A DNA stretch of 64,000 bases, taken from Acacia acuminata (Eukaryota > Streptophyta > Magnoliopsida > Fabales > Fabaceae). The position numbers and the translations under genes are program-made. The stretch is taken from NCBI GenBank assembly GCA_019022655.1, contig JAFJYI010000028.1:372001-436000 (forward strand), written 5' to 3'. The number at the start of each line of letters is the position of its first letter. The stretch's first letter is position 1. The notes beneath the pieces are model-generated. The model worked only from the letters and a program-made list of their open reading frames with translations. It made no database searches and had not been told where the DNA came from. Of the stretch, positions 45,140 to 57,959 are shown one piece after another.

Positions 45140-45580
45140 ATATCTCATATCAAGTTTGGGCATTAATCCATGTCTATTTTTTCATTTTCACAAGTGTTCA
45201 TTATGAAATGGTGAGTTGTGAATTTCGTATCCCAAAGTGGTAATCTCATATCAAGTCTAGGAATTAATCAATTCCTATTTTCTCATTTTTCACAGGTATT
45301 TAATTTGAAATGCTAAGTTGTTGTTTTTTCAAATCCAAAGTTGGATAGTCTATGAATTAATCCATACTTGTTTTCTTATTTTGACAAGTGTTTAATTTGA
45401 AATAGAAAGTTGTAAATTTCATATCTAAACTTGGTAAAATCAAATCTGAGGTTGGTAATATCATATCAAGTCTAGGAATTAATCCATGCATGTTTTCTCA
45501 TTTTGACAAGTTTTAATTTGAAATTGTGAGTTTTGAACTATATCCAAAGTCAGTAACCTCATATCAAGTCTAGGAATTAT
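45140..45580 (+). repeat. ~115-bp promoter-side repeats, unit D
   Basis: Three to four copies of the same family as 1-400. This is the longest array in the window and the best match to the left-edge unit. Confidence 0.7.
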
Positions 45581-46069
45581 GCAATTACAACCACATGCCT
45601 TCTTCTTTGTTTTTAAAATTCAGTGGGGCAATTCTGCAATTTCTTTTTAATTTCAAAAAGGATAAATCAGGACCACACACTTATCTGATATCATGAATAT
45701 TAGAAGTACATTTCTGTCTTTTAGTAATTTTTAACGTTCTAAAATTTTAAATTTCTGTCTTAGTATTTTTAAAGTTGTAAAATTTTAAATGAGAACCATT
45801 GTTGAAACTGTATTTAAACCGTACAGATCTCATAGCAGATCAGCACCGAAATCGGTTAATCAAAATTAGCCTCCTTCCCAGTTTCAAAGGTAATAAAACC
45901 GTTGGTTCTTCTTTTGAACAACACATGAGTAATGTGATTAGCACTTAATAAAGTTGGTCCTTTTTCTGTGAAGGTTCCTCATAACATACTACATAAGCTA
46001 TCTTCTTCCTTATCATTTCACCTCACACCCTTACCATTTACCATCAATGTACTGATCACACACAGCGGA

Positions 46070-47425
46070 AAACACTGGAAGTGAGCGGCATCAAAATACA
46101 CAGCTGGCCCTAACAACCTTAATTGCTCTTAAGACATCGTGGTGCTCGTTAACTCTCTGGCCGGGGATCAGGTGTTCATCATGGTTCGCCATTTGGGTTG
46201 CTGGGTTGCCATCATTGGTTGGTATCTCTTAAAGTTGTCAAATTTAAATAAATTTCTCATAGAAACGCAACCTCACAAGAGTTTGCTTTTATTAATAAAT
46301 AACTATGAAAAGCATATAATTAAACAATTTAAATATACAAAATACAACAAGTTTGTTTAAACATATTTCAAATTCAAATAATTGAAATTAAATTCATCAA
46401 CATTCATAATTTATTATATTCAACAAAGCAATTTCTATGAAGTTTGGGCAAAGCATGGTTGATGTGCCTTCTATCCTACCCCTTCATTTTGGGGACCTTC
46501 TCAAATGTATTTTTCATGATTCTTTAGATCATTAGATTCTACATGAAATGATTGATATTTTGATATCTTATAGGCAAAAAATGGAGATGTTTTCATATTT
46601 TTTTTACGATTTTTTAAAGAGTTAAGAGTTCAAAATTTGTAGTTTCTTTTTGATTTAGAGTCTTAAATCTTTGAAAAAATTGTAAAAAGTTGAAAATAAC
46701 TTTATTTTTCCCCTAAGATATCAAAATGTCGTCTATTTTGTGTAGAATATAATGATTCAAAAAACCATGAAAAATACATTTGGGAATGTCCCCAAAAAAA
46801 TGAAGTAACAACAAGAAAGGCACATCAACTACCCCGGCCATGAAGTTCATATTTGAAGCCACTAAACATGATCAAATACGTAGAAAAGGCTAGCACAAGT
46901 TTTAAGAGCTTGTTTGGTATGAGGGATTTAGAGGAAAAATGAGAGGAGGGAAATTTTTTAATAGTTGAATTTAAAAAAATTAGGAAAGTTAGGTTAAAAT
47001 TTTTTAATTATTTGTTTATACTCTTTTATGTTACATCTTTTCATTATTAAAATTTTACGACCCCAACTCTCTAATTTTTTAAATTCAACTCAAAACTTTT
47101 TTATTTTCCCTCCCTTTCCCTCATACCAAGTAGCCCCAAGAGTGCAAGTTGGCATGATTTTGAAAAATAAAAATGCAAAAGCAGTAAACTCAGTAGGTAA
47201 ACTCGTAAGTTTAGCAAAGTTTGCAACTAATGTAAGTTTAAGAGTTAGTTAACATAATTTTATAAGATGAAAAAAACATTAAAAACTTTCGATTATAACG
47301 ATAATGTCCACGTACATGTTTTATCGGGACGTATTGAAGGCCTACATGTGCCTCTCATGCATAGAAACCCCCAAAGTCAAGCCTTTGTATGGTGACTGTT
47401 ATGGTGACACCCATGTGCTCATTAT
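46070..47425 (+). pseudogene. Epoxide hydrolase exon-1 remnant, copy D
   Basis: Pieces at 46070-46110 (LEVSGIKIH part, start codon lost), ~46130-46230 (DIVVLVNSL...QVF...IGWYL part) and ~47290-47425 (KAYVCL part). It shares the mid-exon replacement and ~1.1-kb split of copy C, and additionally lost the start and the APPS...HIVG portion. Exons 2 and 3 are absent. Confidence 0.8.
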
Positions 47426-47439
47426 TGTAATAAAATCTC

Positions 47440-48818
47440 GATGATCCAAAATTTGATCTGAATGGTATAAATATATAATTTTTAATCTACAATTCTTTCA
47501 CTAATAAATTTATTTTTCTTTAAAAATTGTGATTTATAAAATTATTTTTATTTTCAATTATGTATCTATTAAAATAAATATTTTTTAAAACATAAAAAAA
47601 TAAAATTGAATATGGACCATTAGATTTTTTTTTCCTACCCTAGTTTAATTTGATTGAACCTATAATCAACTACATATACCAAGACATTAGTTTTGTCAAA
47701 AATAATCCGAACACTCTTGTCAGTTAATAATATAAAAATATATTTTGAGCTGAGATCACCTTGATTTAATCATAAGGTATTCAAAGAAAACTCTAATAAT
47801 CAACTATTGTTTATCAGTTTTATACCACATAATTCAAGAAAATCTATTTTATAAATCCATTTTATTCAAAATTTGTTCTTATAAAAAAAAATACACATAC
47901 ATAGTATAAATCCAATTTGATTGCCCCAAGCCCCCGCCGCTATTTCACTTGACAAATAATGTAAATAGGTCTTACATTTAGAACCAAGATCAACTTCTCA
48001 ATCAAGTTTTATATTAAAAACTAGAGGAGCTGAGTACTTATAAAATTCATTGCAACCTCCAAATCAATTACCATTAAAAATTCATAAAAATGCACATTTG
48101 AAATAAATAGACTCCGAATAAAACAGTGTCTGTCATGACCATGGTTCTAAGTGTCAGGTGATGCTCGAAGACTTATTGTGGATGCTAATGCCCTTATTTC
48201 CTAGTAGCATAAGAAGTGTTTTATTTGAGTGTTTGGTAACTTTTGAAACCATGGTTTGAAAAGCCCTTTCCGCTAGCTGAGACAAAACTACTCTCACATA
48301 CTTATCCCATAAATCATAAAAGTTATTTTCAAAAAGCTAATTCATTAAGTAACTCTGAAACAGTGATTTCAAAAGCTCTTTTTCTATAAGCTAAAATAAA
48401 ACTCATCTCACATGCTTACCTTGTAAATTGTCAAAGCTATTCTCCGAAAGTTGATCTAAATATAAGTAAAAGGTTACGAATTCGGTCAAGTTTGTAACCT
48501 CAAGTCATTAGTGCATGCTTCTTTAATTTAAAAAAGAAAAAAGAAAGAAAGAAAGACTTGCCGCCAATGGAGAAGCAACCAAGCAGAGTTGAGAAGAGAG
48601 GTGATCAAGCAAATGGCGGGTGAAGCGGGTGAGGGGATGATTGAGGAAGGGGAACTTGAGATCGAGAAGAAAGAAGAGGGCAATAAGTCATTTCGCCCAT
48701 TCTAAAATCTCATTTTGGTCCAAGAGACTGATCTAGAATTTGTTGAATTGGGGAACTGACTTTTGATTTCTGAATTTCTGAATTATTTATATATAATTTT
48801 TCCACTAATATAATCAAA

Positions 48819-48858
<40 letters not shown>

Positions 48859-48880
48859 TTTTTTGGAAAAACAACACCAA
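47440..48880 (+). repeat. P module, copy 3 (unit D)
   Basis: Colinear with the other P modules but without the SINE. It has a private ~250-bp insert (~48215-48465) containing 'cttgtaaattgtcaaagcta' and the repeated 'gcttacc/acttatcc' phrase. It ends in (AT)n and a T run. Confidence 0.7.
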
Positions 48881-48884
48881 AGTA

Positions 48885-48958
48885 AACGCTTTTAAAGCCT
48901 TATGTAGGGAAACACGTGGGACACATTTTGAACGTGAATGAAATTGACACATCCCTAA
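48885..48958 (+). repeat. T module, truncated (unit D)
   Basis: Starts 'gtaaacgcttttaaagcc' but stops after 'gacacatccctaata'. No EH gene follows unit D, so its partner gene was probably lost or left behind at this breakpoint. Confidence 0.7.
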
Positions 48959-51220
48959 TATTTTTATTTGAATTCATATTGAAAAAGCGTTTCTCATTAA
49001 CCAAGTAGTATAGTGTCCCAATCAAATAAAATTAACCAATAGAAAAAGCGTGTTAATATTGATTAATACAAGAAAACAACAAATGAGTTTTATTCATTTC
49101 TCACTGACACAGGTATATTGGTACTTTGAGGCCATGTCTTCTCCTTATAGCCTTTCTCAGCACCCTTCATATGCATATGACCCTTCCCAACCAGGCAACA
49201 GATATATGAATTGGGAATTTGGTGAGCATAACGAGCTTCGAAGAAGTGGATCTTCTCATCGATGAGTCGTTTTACTCCCCCTCTAGCAGAAGAATGGCGA
49301 CTTATGGTTTATCCTTTGGAATAGGAAGCTTTACTGTCTCAGAGGAATTCACCCCAGGGATAGCAGAGCAGGGCTTTTGGGGGTTTAGATGAGACGGGCC
49401 CACTACATTCTTATGCGTAGCTGGCTCTTCCCCTTGGTTGACACTACCCGAGTCCAGAGGTTGTTATATCTCTTTTTCTATTGCACAAACAACTATAGTG
49501 GAAGTACAAATATTCATCAATAATCATAAAATATATAAACATGAATATATTTATCTACCAAAACCATTTCCAATGCTTATAAGTTGAGTCCTCTCAAATA
49601 GCCTTGGTGTTTTCAAAAGTAGTGATTGCAGTTGCAATGTTGCATTGTACACAACGATAATGTATCTATTAATGGTTTTCCCCAATCTATCAAACTCAAA
49701 TTGGATTACTTTGTTCTTCACATGACTATTCAATGCTCATTAACATATGCTTGGTAGGTTTCAATACATCAATGGTGTCTAATTTATGACACAATCCATC
49801 AAATATGGCATGATACATACATCCTAGCTGATTTGGTTGAAACAATTAGTATATCACTATTGTAGATCATAGCCACAAGTTTGCTCTATCTCTTAGCATG
49901 AAATCTAACCTAAATGACCTCTCTTATATATGCCTTGTTATACCTTATCCCACTATAACTAAAATGGTCACAATTAGACTCCTTACTGCTAGAATCATAG
50001 CTAAGCACCCATCCAAAATTTCAAAAGTCATTTCATCCAATTCTTGGTTCAATACATACAGAAAATTTTCCATGCCCATGTGCATAATGTTATAAGCAAT
50101 TATATGCACTTTGCAAAGCACCAATCAATATATATACACAGAATTATAGTCTAAATCGCTAGTCATTTTGATTAAAATGCTTTTCATTACAAATATGGCC
50201 ATAGAATAAATACCCTCATTATATTTTAATTTGATATGTACCATTCATTTACATACTCACATCTGTTATATATATGTGTGTGTGTCTGTGTGTGCATGCG
50301 GGAGCGTAGAATATGAGATTCACCATATCATTTAGATACCCAAAAAAAAAACAGAGCATAGCATATTCTAAACATCAAATTAACCTTATACCTAATATAA
50401 CTCACTCAGACCAACAAAGCATGGCTACCGTTTACACTAATTTCACCAAAGTAGTAACTACACCAACACACCCAACACCAGAATCCACAGACACAAATTA
50501 GAGACACACGCCATCAACTCACAATGACACACACTTGCAGCTCATTGGCGGTCACACTTTTTCCTTGTCCAGAAGCCTTCGACGTCAACTTTCCTTCAAC
50601 ACAGTGTTGAGCTTCAAGACCGAGTTTCCTTTCAGCTCATGAGAACTTCACTTCTTAGGGGCAAATTTGTCCTTAACATTTTTTTGTCTTGCTATTGAAA
50701 ATGGGTTGACACCAATTTTGGTGGAATATCGAGTCCCACATTCAAAGAAAAATTTGTTCCCGCAGAATTTTGGCGCCCAAACGCATTTTAGTGATGAAAA
50801 ATCCTACATTTTCCATTTTCATCCCAATTTTCCCTGCACCAAACAATCCCAAGAGAAGGAAGGATTGAGAGAAAGAAGTAAGGAATGACATGTATCCAGC
50901 ATGGCAGCTGCTCTAACACTATTAGCCTGTTTGGGTAAGCGGTAGAAGAAGTGATGTATTTTCTTTCTGACTTTTGCGAGAAGATATAATAAAAGTTGGA
51001 TTGCAAATGTGATTTGTGTTTGAATTGACAGTGGAAAAAGTGGCTTTTTTCCAAACAGAAACATGTTTAAATTGTTATTTGAAAAGTCAGTTGAGATGGA
51101 AAATGATTTAAAGGGACATAAATCTTATTGAATACTACATATATTAATATTAGTCGTATATATTGCGATAACTGAAGATAAGAATTTAAATTTAAATTTG
51201 ATTAAAAAGTTAAATTGTTA
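48959..51220. other. Unique region, no gene recognised
   Basis: Contains a 71-codon ORF (49050-49265) whose end reads SSPYSLSQHPSYAYDPSQPG and then NRYMNWEFGEHNELRRSGSS. The composition is protein-like but I do not recognise it, and it has no clear gene structure. The rest is AT-rich with short unsupported ORFs and (TG)n at ~50270. Confidence 0.4.
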
Positions 51221-51396
51221 CTCCCTCCGGTCCTAAATATAAGACAAAGATGACTTTTTTGGAGAGATTAAGGAAGCTAATTAAATTACTTTAGAGTATT
51301 TATACTTTTTATTTTCCCCTCAAACTAATTAGTTTGACTAATTAAATTATTTTATTTTTATTCCACATTTCCACATTTTTTTAGAGACTTCCTTTG
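51221..51396. mobile_element. MITE fragment with CTCCCTCCGGTCC end
   Basis: 'actccctccggtcctaaata' is a terminal sequence common in plant Tc1/mariner-type MITEs. The next ~60 bp ('gacttttttggagagattaa') match the arm of the EH intron-1 MITE. No matching right end is seen before the solo LTR begins at 51397. Confidence 0.55.
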
Positions 51397-53674
51397 TGTA
51401 ATACCTAATTTTCATAATTTTTATAAACATTGTATTTTGGCAAATAATTAGAAAAATACAAAGGTGGATATGTGTCTCAAAGAAATATAATCTATTAACT
51501 ATATTTTTGTGCAAATTTTACGTTGGAATTAATTGACCAATGATTAATTATGAGACATTATTTAGGGGCTATTTAATGTGATATAAACAGCACATAAAAA
51601 AAGTAATTAATTTATAATCAAAGGGGATAAAGAAAGGGTTATGAAGACCCTTAGCCAAATTAACATAAATTAGTAATTCATAACTAGCAAGTTAGCTTGT
51701 GCTAATTGAGGTTAGTAGCATATGTCTTCAACTTGATAAAAGACAATGGAAGTAATTAAGTAAGGATTAAATTGCATAAAGCTTAATTAATAAAGCACTA
51801 ATGACCATGATTAACTAACAAACTAATAAGGCATGGACACGTTGCATTAGGGGACACCTAAGCCTTGATTAGGTCATCAAGATGACATCACAAGGATGAC
51901 ATCACAAGAGCCCAAAAGTCCTCTAGCATAGGTGAATGGATGGAGGAGATTAAAACTTCTTGATTAAGTTTAGATCCGATGGTTGAGATTAAGGAATAGC
52001 AAATGGTGGGGCCCACATTGGGCTTGAGATTTTCCTATAAATAGAGGGCTCTCCTCTTCATTTCTTCACACCAAAACCAAGCAACATCTTCTCATAAGTG
52101 AAGAGTGAGAGGCTTGGAGCAAGAAGGAGGGAGGAGTAGCAAGGAGCTTCAAGGGTAAGTTTTCTAGTTCTTAAGCTTTAGTCTTTAGTTCTTTTTAAGT
52201 TCTTAGTAAAATAGTAGTTTGATCTAGGAAATAATTAGGAAAATTCCCTTTCATGTTTGGAAGTCTCCATTACTTTTAAAACTCAAAATGGAGTGGAAAA
52301 CATGTTAGGGAATAATTTATAGAATCAATAGATCAGTAAGATAAATGTTGTAGAAACTAGACTGTTAAAGTCAGTCACTTTGAGGCTATTATTTTATGCA
52401 TCAAATGATCTCTAAAAATCACGAACGTTTACATGGATACAGTAGACATGTAGGGCTTTCCAAATATATATAATACGTAGCATTTTGAGTTCTGTACCAG
52501 GAGATAAAAATTCTTGAAGTTAAGCCACGTTTTTGGATTTAAATCTGAATAGTGTTTGAAAACACAAAACCTGGGAATGATTCTTGATGTTCTAGCTTCT
52601 GGGAATATTTTTCCTTGAAAATAGACATGTCAATGGTCATGAGGAATTTTTCAGCACTCAAAAAATGATTTTTGTGGAATTATCTATGATTTTTTAAAGT
52701 TGTTGCAAAATCTGCCTAGAAAATACAGCATTTTGTTTTTTTAAGAAAATGTAAGGACAAAAATGGAATAATTAATCCACCGAGGGTATAAAGGTAAATT
52801 AAACCTTTAAGGTATTATTCTAAGAAATATGATATTTATGATAATATCATATAATAATCCGACGATAATGTAAAAGATATCCGGGAAGTCCGGAGTCGGG
52901 TTCAAAGGTCAGGCATGTTGGCCATTACACGATGGAAGGTACGTTCGCGTAGAGTAACTTTAACTCTCATATATCTTGTATGGCTTTGATATGATTGGTT
53001 GATTCATGATTGATTGTTTTACAAATTGTGAATATTTATCATATATATTGTTTATACTTTTCATATGAGGTTAACTGTTACCTGAGGTCCGATGGGTATT
53101 GGACCTCATATTTGTCTAAGGTTCAGGAGGGGAATCGGGATATAAGGAGATGACGAAGAAGTCGGAAAGAGGCACCGATGGATGGAGCCGTGAAGAGGCA
53201 CCGGTCGAGACAAGAGACCAAAGAAGTTTGATAGGACTAGTTTCTGGTATGAATCCGATAGAGTTGTTTCAAACCGTTTGGTGCTCAAACTAGGAAAGGG
53301 TCATCTATGTGGTTCAATCATAAGTCGCTGTGAAAGACGGGGAGACTTCCACTAGACCTTACCCGGCCTGGCCAAAAGGGTTTGATTAACTATATTGGGC
53401 TCTAAGCCACAAACCTAGTTAAGGCTTGGTTTAAGAATGTATAGTTACTATGTAAGAAGTCTTGTACTATTGTATCACATGAATATTCCTTCGGGAAATA
53501 TTTAACATACCTAGCTCATGCCTGGGTATTTAATATCAGTTACTCATTGTCCAAATATAAGCGCATGCTCTCCGTTCCGCATTACTGTGAGTGGTAACAC
53601 TTCAAACTCTATGGATTTTTCTAAAACTAAGTGTCAACCGATACAATTTGAAGTATGGAATTTGGGGTGTTACA
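51397..53674 (+). mobile_element. Solo LTR, ~2.3 kb, probably Ty3/gypsy class
   Basis: Begins TGTAATACC and ends GGTGTTACA, the inverted termini typical of many plant gypsy LTRs. Flanks CTTTG (51392-51396) and CCTTG (53675-53679) form a 5-bp duplication with one mismatch. TATAAATAGAGG at ~52036 looks like the LTR promoter, and a purine-rich leader ends in a donor-like 'caagggtaagttttc' at ~52150. No gag/pol sequence and no second LTR. Confidence 0.8.
52034..52046 (+). promoter_or_regulatory. TATA box of the solo LTR
   Basis: CCTATAAATAGAG within the LTR, followed ~50 bp later by an A-rich leader. Confidence 0.55.
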
Positions 53675-53780
53675 CCTTGTTCATTTTCTCTCTTCAAAAA
53701 AATATTTTTTCAACATTTTTCATTCTTCCAGAGACTTCTCATTGTTTTCATTCTTCTTCTTTCATCGAAGGCCGCCCTCA

Positions 53781-54797
53781 CACTACTATAAAAAATAGCT
53801 TTTACTTCCCTAATTGGTGTCCTATTTTAAAAAATGGAAGTAAAAAAAAAAGGCGGTAGCATTTTTGTAATTATATGGGAGAAAAGTTGATTTTTGGCGT
53901 CTAACGTTGTAGTTTGATGTTTTTGGCGTCTAATTTAAATATTTAGACGCCAAAAGTGGACCCTATCGCCAAAAATCAGTGCCAAAAATTTGTCCTGGCG
54001 CCAAAAGCAACACTTTTGGAGTCTAAGTTTGAAACTTAGACGCCAAAAGTGACACTTTTGGAGTCTAATTTTGAAACTTAGACGCCAAAAGTGACACTTT
54101 TGGAGTCTAAGTTTCAAACTTAGACATCAAAATCATTTCAAATTTCCTGCACTTTTTTTTTTTTTTTTTTTCAGGCCCTCCAAACCCGTTACTTCCATTT
54201 TTTATTTTGGTTTCTCGGGCTTCCCATTGTATCAAAGGCACACCATACTTCTCTTTTCAAACTTTCCATCTATCACTTCCGACTTGCTCAAATCGCAGAC
54301 GGTGGACGGTGCGTTGCAATCGCGGACAGTGGACGGTGAAGGCAACGCGGATGGTGGACAGTGGAGGCAAGGCGGACGGTGGACGGTGGAGGTGACACTA
54401 ATGGTGGACTGTGGAGGCGACGCAAACGGTGGACGGTGGCGAGACAATGAAGGCGACGACGGACATGATGAGTCGATCTAGACTTTTTCAGGTTGTGAGG
54501 GAAGAGACTTCGACGGAGGGACTAAACCAGAGTGAGCCTGGTCTTGTGGTGATTCTTAGGGTATTTTCGCAACACCACTTCCTCCACCAGTCGCCTCCGT
54601 CAGTACCAACACGTCAACCGACTGTTCCGATTTTTCTATAGATATGATTTCTAGATCTCTGTTTTGTCATCTTTGTAGCTTGAAGGCATATTTTTTTGTA
54701 GATTTGATTTTTCCTTACTCCGATTCCTCTGTAATTTCATTTCAATTTGTAGATCTGATTTTTGGCTCATTTGATTTTTCTGATTCTCCGACTTTTC

Positions 54798-54854
<57 letters not shown>

Positions 54855-55111
54855 GATGATTTTAGTTCTTCTAATCATGTTGCCAACGATTTCGATGGTG
54901 GTTGTTGGCAATTTCTATGGCTACCGGAGCTATTTGTTCCATCGCAAGGCTCCCAACTTTGTTTGGGGTTTTTTTGTTTTTTTAAAAAAAAAGCTATATG
55001 GCGTCCTAGAAAAAATTAGGACGCCTTAACCCCAAGACTTTCAGCGCCCCTACAAAATTAGACGTAGAAAGGGGAAAAAATAGGACGCAAAAATGTTGTT
55101 TTGTAGTAGTG
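53781..55111. mobile_element. CACTA element 1, nonautonomous, 1.3 kb
   Basis: Ends CACTACTATAAAAAA and, reversed, CACTACTACAAAACA, with the 3-bp TSD TCA on both sides (53778-53780, 55112-55114). Subterminal repeats of 'ttttggcgtcta' and 'cttagacgccaaaagtg' form palindromes at 53900-54130. The middle carries a GC-rich ~27-bp minisatellite ('gacggtggacggtggaggc', 54300-54450) and a run of 54 T (54800-54853). No transposase; the ORFs are repeat-derived. Confidence 0.88.
53900..54130. repeat. Subterminal inverted/direct repeats of CACTA element 1
   Basis: A ~53-bp unit 'cttttggagtctaa...gaaacttagacgccaaaagtgacac' occurs about three times; each unit is itself nearly palindromic. Confidence 0.8.
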
Positions 55112-55114
55112 TCA

Positions 55115-56074
55115 GTTCCTTTGTTTCGTCTCTCTCTCTCCCCCCAATGGCGAGCCTCCTCTCTCCGTTTTTGTCTCTCCAACATCCACCTTTATCCAGA
55201 GACTTCTTCTTTCATTGAAAGTTGTCTCTCTCTCATTGAAGGTCATCCTCTATTCCTCTGAAACAACCTTAGTCTCTCTCTAAACTGGTGACCCTCCTCT
55301 CACCGTTTTTAATCTCTCCACTCTCCAATCTTTGATCAAATTCTAATCAAGCAACGGGAAAAAGTTTTCTTTGAATTGGTGGGCTCCGTTGTTCAGAATG
55401 TCGCTGGAACCCAACTACATCAATCACACAGTTGCTTCTTCTTCTTCTTTAATCAAAGGCCATTGGAGCGTCAAAGGCCGGCAACAAACTCGTTTGAGCC
55501 GGATCTAAGCGACTTTTTGCCTCAACGCTTAGAAGCCAACGCTCAAAGCCACTTATTTTCAAAAGCTCCTCTTTGCCTCAACGCCCGCAGACCAAACGCC
55601 TTTCCAAACACCATTTTCAACTCAAAGGCCAATGCTCATAAGCTACTGGATATTTTTGCCTTCCATTGCGTGTTTTGGGGGTCTCAACGCCTTCCCAAAC
55701 ATGAAGCTTCTCGGCGTTTGTGATGTTTTCTTACAAATAGGATGACGAGTTATGAGTTGGATTTTTTAAAAGAGAAAAAAAAAAAGAAAAGTAAAATGAT
55801 AATGATCAAGCCTTAAGCAAGGTTTTAAAACTCAGATTAGCCATTAAATGATCTAGGGTATTCAGTCAAGGGTCAAGCCGAGATAACACGGGGCCAAACC
55901 GATGAGAAATTGAAAATTTTATGGTATTTAATATGAAATTCTAAAGAATTTTTTTTTTTAAAAAAAAATCAATAATATATATATATATATATATAACCAA
56001 GGTTGATGCCTGCACCCATTTCCCGATTTCCTATTCGGTCCGGGTTTCAAAACCTAGGTCTTAAGCGAGTTATA
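55115..56074. other. Low-complexity region, no gene recognised
   Basis: CT-rich stretches (55125-55330) include echoes of the sequence left of CACTA 1 ('ccagagacttcttctttcat'). 55430-55725 has a 115-codon ORF rich in 'caacgc' and 'aaaggcc' phrases with no recognisable domain. From ~55715 the sequence joins the start of the repeat units ('tgtgatgttttcttacaaat', also at ~43528). Confidence 0.4.
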
Positions 56075-56257
56075 TGGATTAAGATGCTTACAACACCTTA
56101 AAGTATTTTGCAATGTGTTTGACACCTTGAAATAGTTTTTGTCAAGTGTGTCTAGCACCTTAAGGTATTTTTTATGCCTTAGTGTTGGATGCATTAAAAA
56201 ATATTCTATGGTGTTTTACACATATGAAAAAATACTTTAGGGTGTTAAACGCATATG

Positions 56258-56293
<36 letters not shown>

Positions 56294-56380
56294 GATCTTG
56301 GGTGCACCACAAAATATTTTTGGATGCAGGATGCACCTGAAGAAATATTTTATGATACTAGATGCACTTTAACCTAAATT
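56075..56380. repeat. Degenerate ~45-bp tandem repeats, unit E
   Basis: Same family as 22975-23330, interrupted by a run of ~32 T at 56260-56291. Confidence 0.72.
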
Positions 56381-56731
56381 TGGAATTGAGTTGTAAGTAA
56401 GTCAAAAGTTTATGAACTTAGTCGTGACAAATCATATTTGAGAGAGTGAGTTATTAGTAAGTCAAAAATTGAAGGACTAAAATATGAAACTTTCTCTTAA
56501 TTTCTTTTACTTTTGTTTTAAGAAAATTATTTTAATGTATAAAACTCTAAAATAAAGATAATCTTATAAATTTAAGTTTTTCAAAAAATAATGTTTTACT
56601 AAAAAATCATTTGTTAAAAATTTTAGTGAAAATTTCTTATAAAAGACTTTAAAAATACTAAAAGACAAAAAGGTTTTCTCATTATTCATAATACTAAAGA
56701 AATGTGAGGGCATGATTTGTGCTTTTTGAAA

Positions 56732-56920
56732 TCAAAAGGAAATGACACAATTAACCTCATGATCTTCTCCACTTTCTTCTTCTTGTTGTTCCATGATAGA
56801 GACAACCTTCTTCAACAATGGAGCAACAATGACAGTTTCACCAGCAACGACAGCCTTCAAAGACGACGGTTTCTCTAGATCTCGTTGCTTTTCCTCATCA
56901 ATTTTGAACAAAACTTCCAT
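56732..56920 (-). CDS. Short conserved antisense ORF (unit E), 62 aa, unknown
   Basis: The product starts MEVLFKIDEEKQRDLEKPSS, continues LKAVVAGETVIVAPLLKKVV and MEQQEEESGEDHEVN. It matches the unit C product closely with conservative changes. No recognised domain, signal or membrane segment; acidic C-terminal part. It is oriented away from the EH remnant. Confidence 0.3.
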   Translation of the reverse strand: MEVLFKIDEEKQRDLEKPSSLKAVVAGETVIVAPLLKKVVSIMEQQEEESGEDHEVNCVISF

Positions 56921-57239
56921 AATCAGTCATAAAAGTTGGGGGTTTCTCGCCCTATTTTCATCTCCATTATTCCCTATCTGAAGAGATAGATGAATGGTTC
57001 CCAATTTCGACAACTATAGACCCCACACTATTCTCCATATTTCTTTCACCAAATCGATAATCCTACTTACACTTCCAAATCATTGTGGCTCTACCCTCTT
57101 GATCCTTGTGGGTTGATAGACAAGGTGGCGGTTCCAGAACCATTGGGTTCAACTACATCCCCAATCTCAAATCATCATATGGCTCTACCCTCCCTTTGTG
57201 GAATTACTGATTTTCATATAATACTTCTGAGAGTTGTTA

Positions 57240-57530
57240 TTGTTAAATCCAAACTTGGTAATATCATATCAAGCTTAGGAATTAATCCATGTATGTTTTC
57301 TCATTTTTCAGGTGTTTAATTTGAAATGATAAGGTCTAAACTTCATATCCCAAATTTGATAAAATCAAATCCGTACGTCGTAGTCTTTAATCCATGCATG
57401 TTTTTTCATTTTTCACAAGTGTCTGATTTGAAATGGTGAGTTTTGAACCTCATATTTCGACTTGGTAAAATGATATCCAAAGTCGGTAATATCATATTAA
57501 ATTTAGGAATTCTGCAATTACAACCGCGTG
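57240..57530 (+). repeat. ~115-bp promoter-side repeats, unit E
   Basis: Same family as 1-400, closest to unit C. Confidence 0.7.
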
Positions 57531-57959
57531 CCTTGTTTGTTTTTAAAACTCAAATGTACGATTCTGTCATTTGCTTTCGATTTCAAAAACAATAAATCAG
57601 GGCCTTATACTTCTCTGGTATTATAAATATTAGAAGTACGTTTATGTCTTTTAGTATTTTTAAAGTTCTTTATAAAGGATTTCCCAAATTTTAAATTACG
57701 AACCATTGTTGAGACTGTATTTAAACCGTACAGATCTCATAGCAGATCAGCACCAAAATCGGTCTTCTTTTGAACAACACAAGTGTAATGTGTTTACCAC
57801 CTAATAAATTTCGTCCTTTTTCTGTGTAAGTTCATCATAACAGACAACATAAGCTACCTTCTTCCTAATCATTTCGCCTCACACACTTACCATTTACCAT
57901 TAATGGATGTACTGATCACACTACCAAAAAAAAAAAAAAAAAAAAAAAAAAAAGGTCAT

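Noticed and set aside
49050..49265. 71-codon ORF with protein-like composition
   Set aside because: No homologue recognised, no start context or exon structure, and it is isolated; reported only as part of the surrounding unannotated region.
54651..55019. ORFs with long Phe or Lys runs
   Set aside because: Translation of the 54-T homopolymer inside CACTA element 1.
55376..55723. 115-codon ORF with repeated AACGCC-type phrases
   Set aside because: No recognisable domain; the product is low-complexity and the DNA resembles repeat or transposon sequence.
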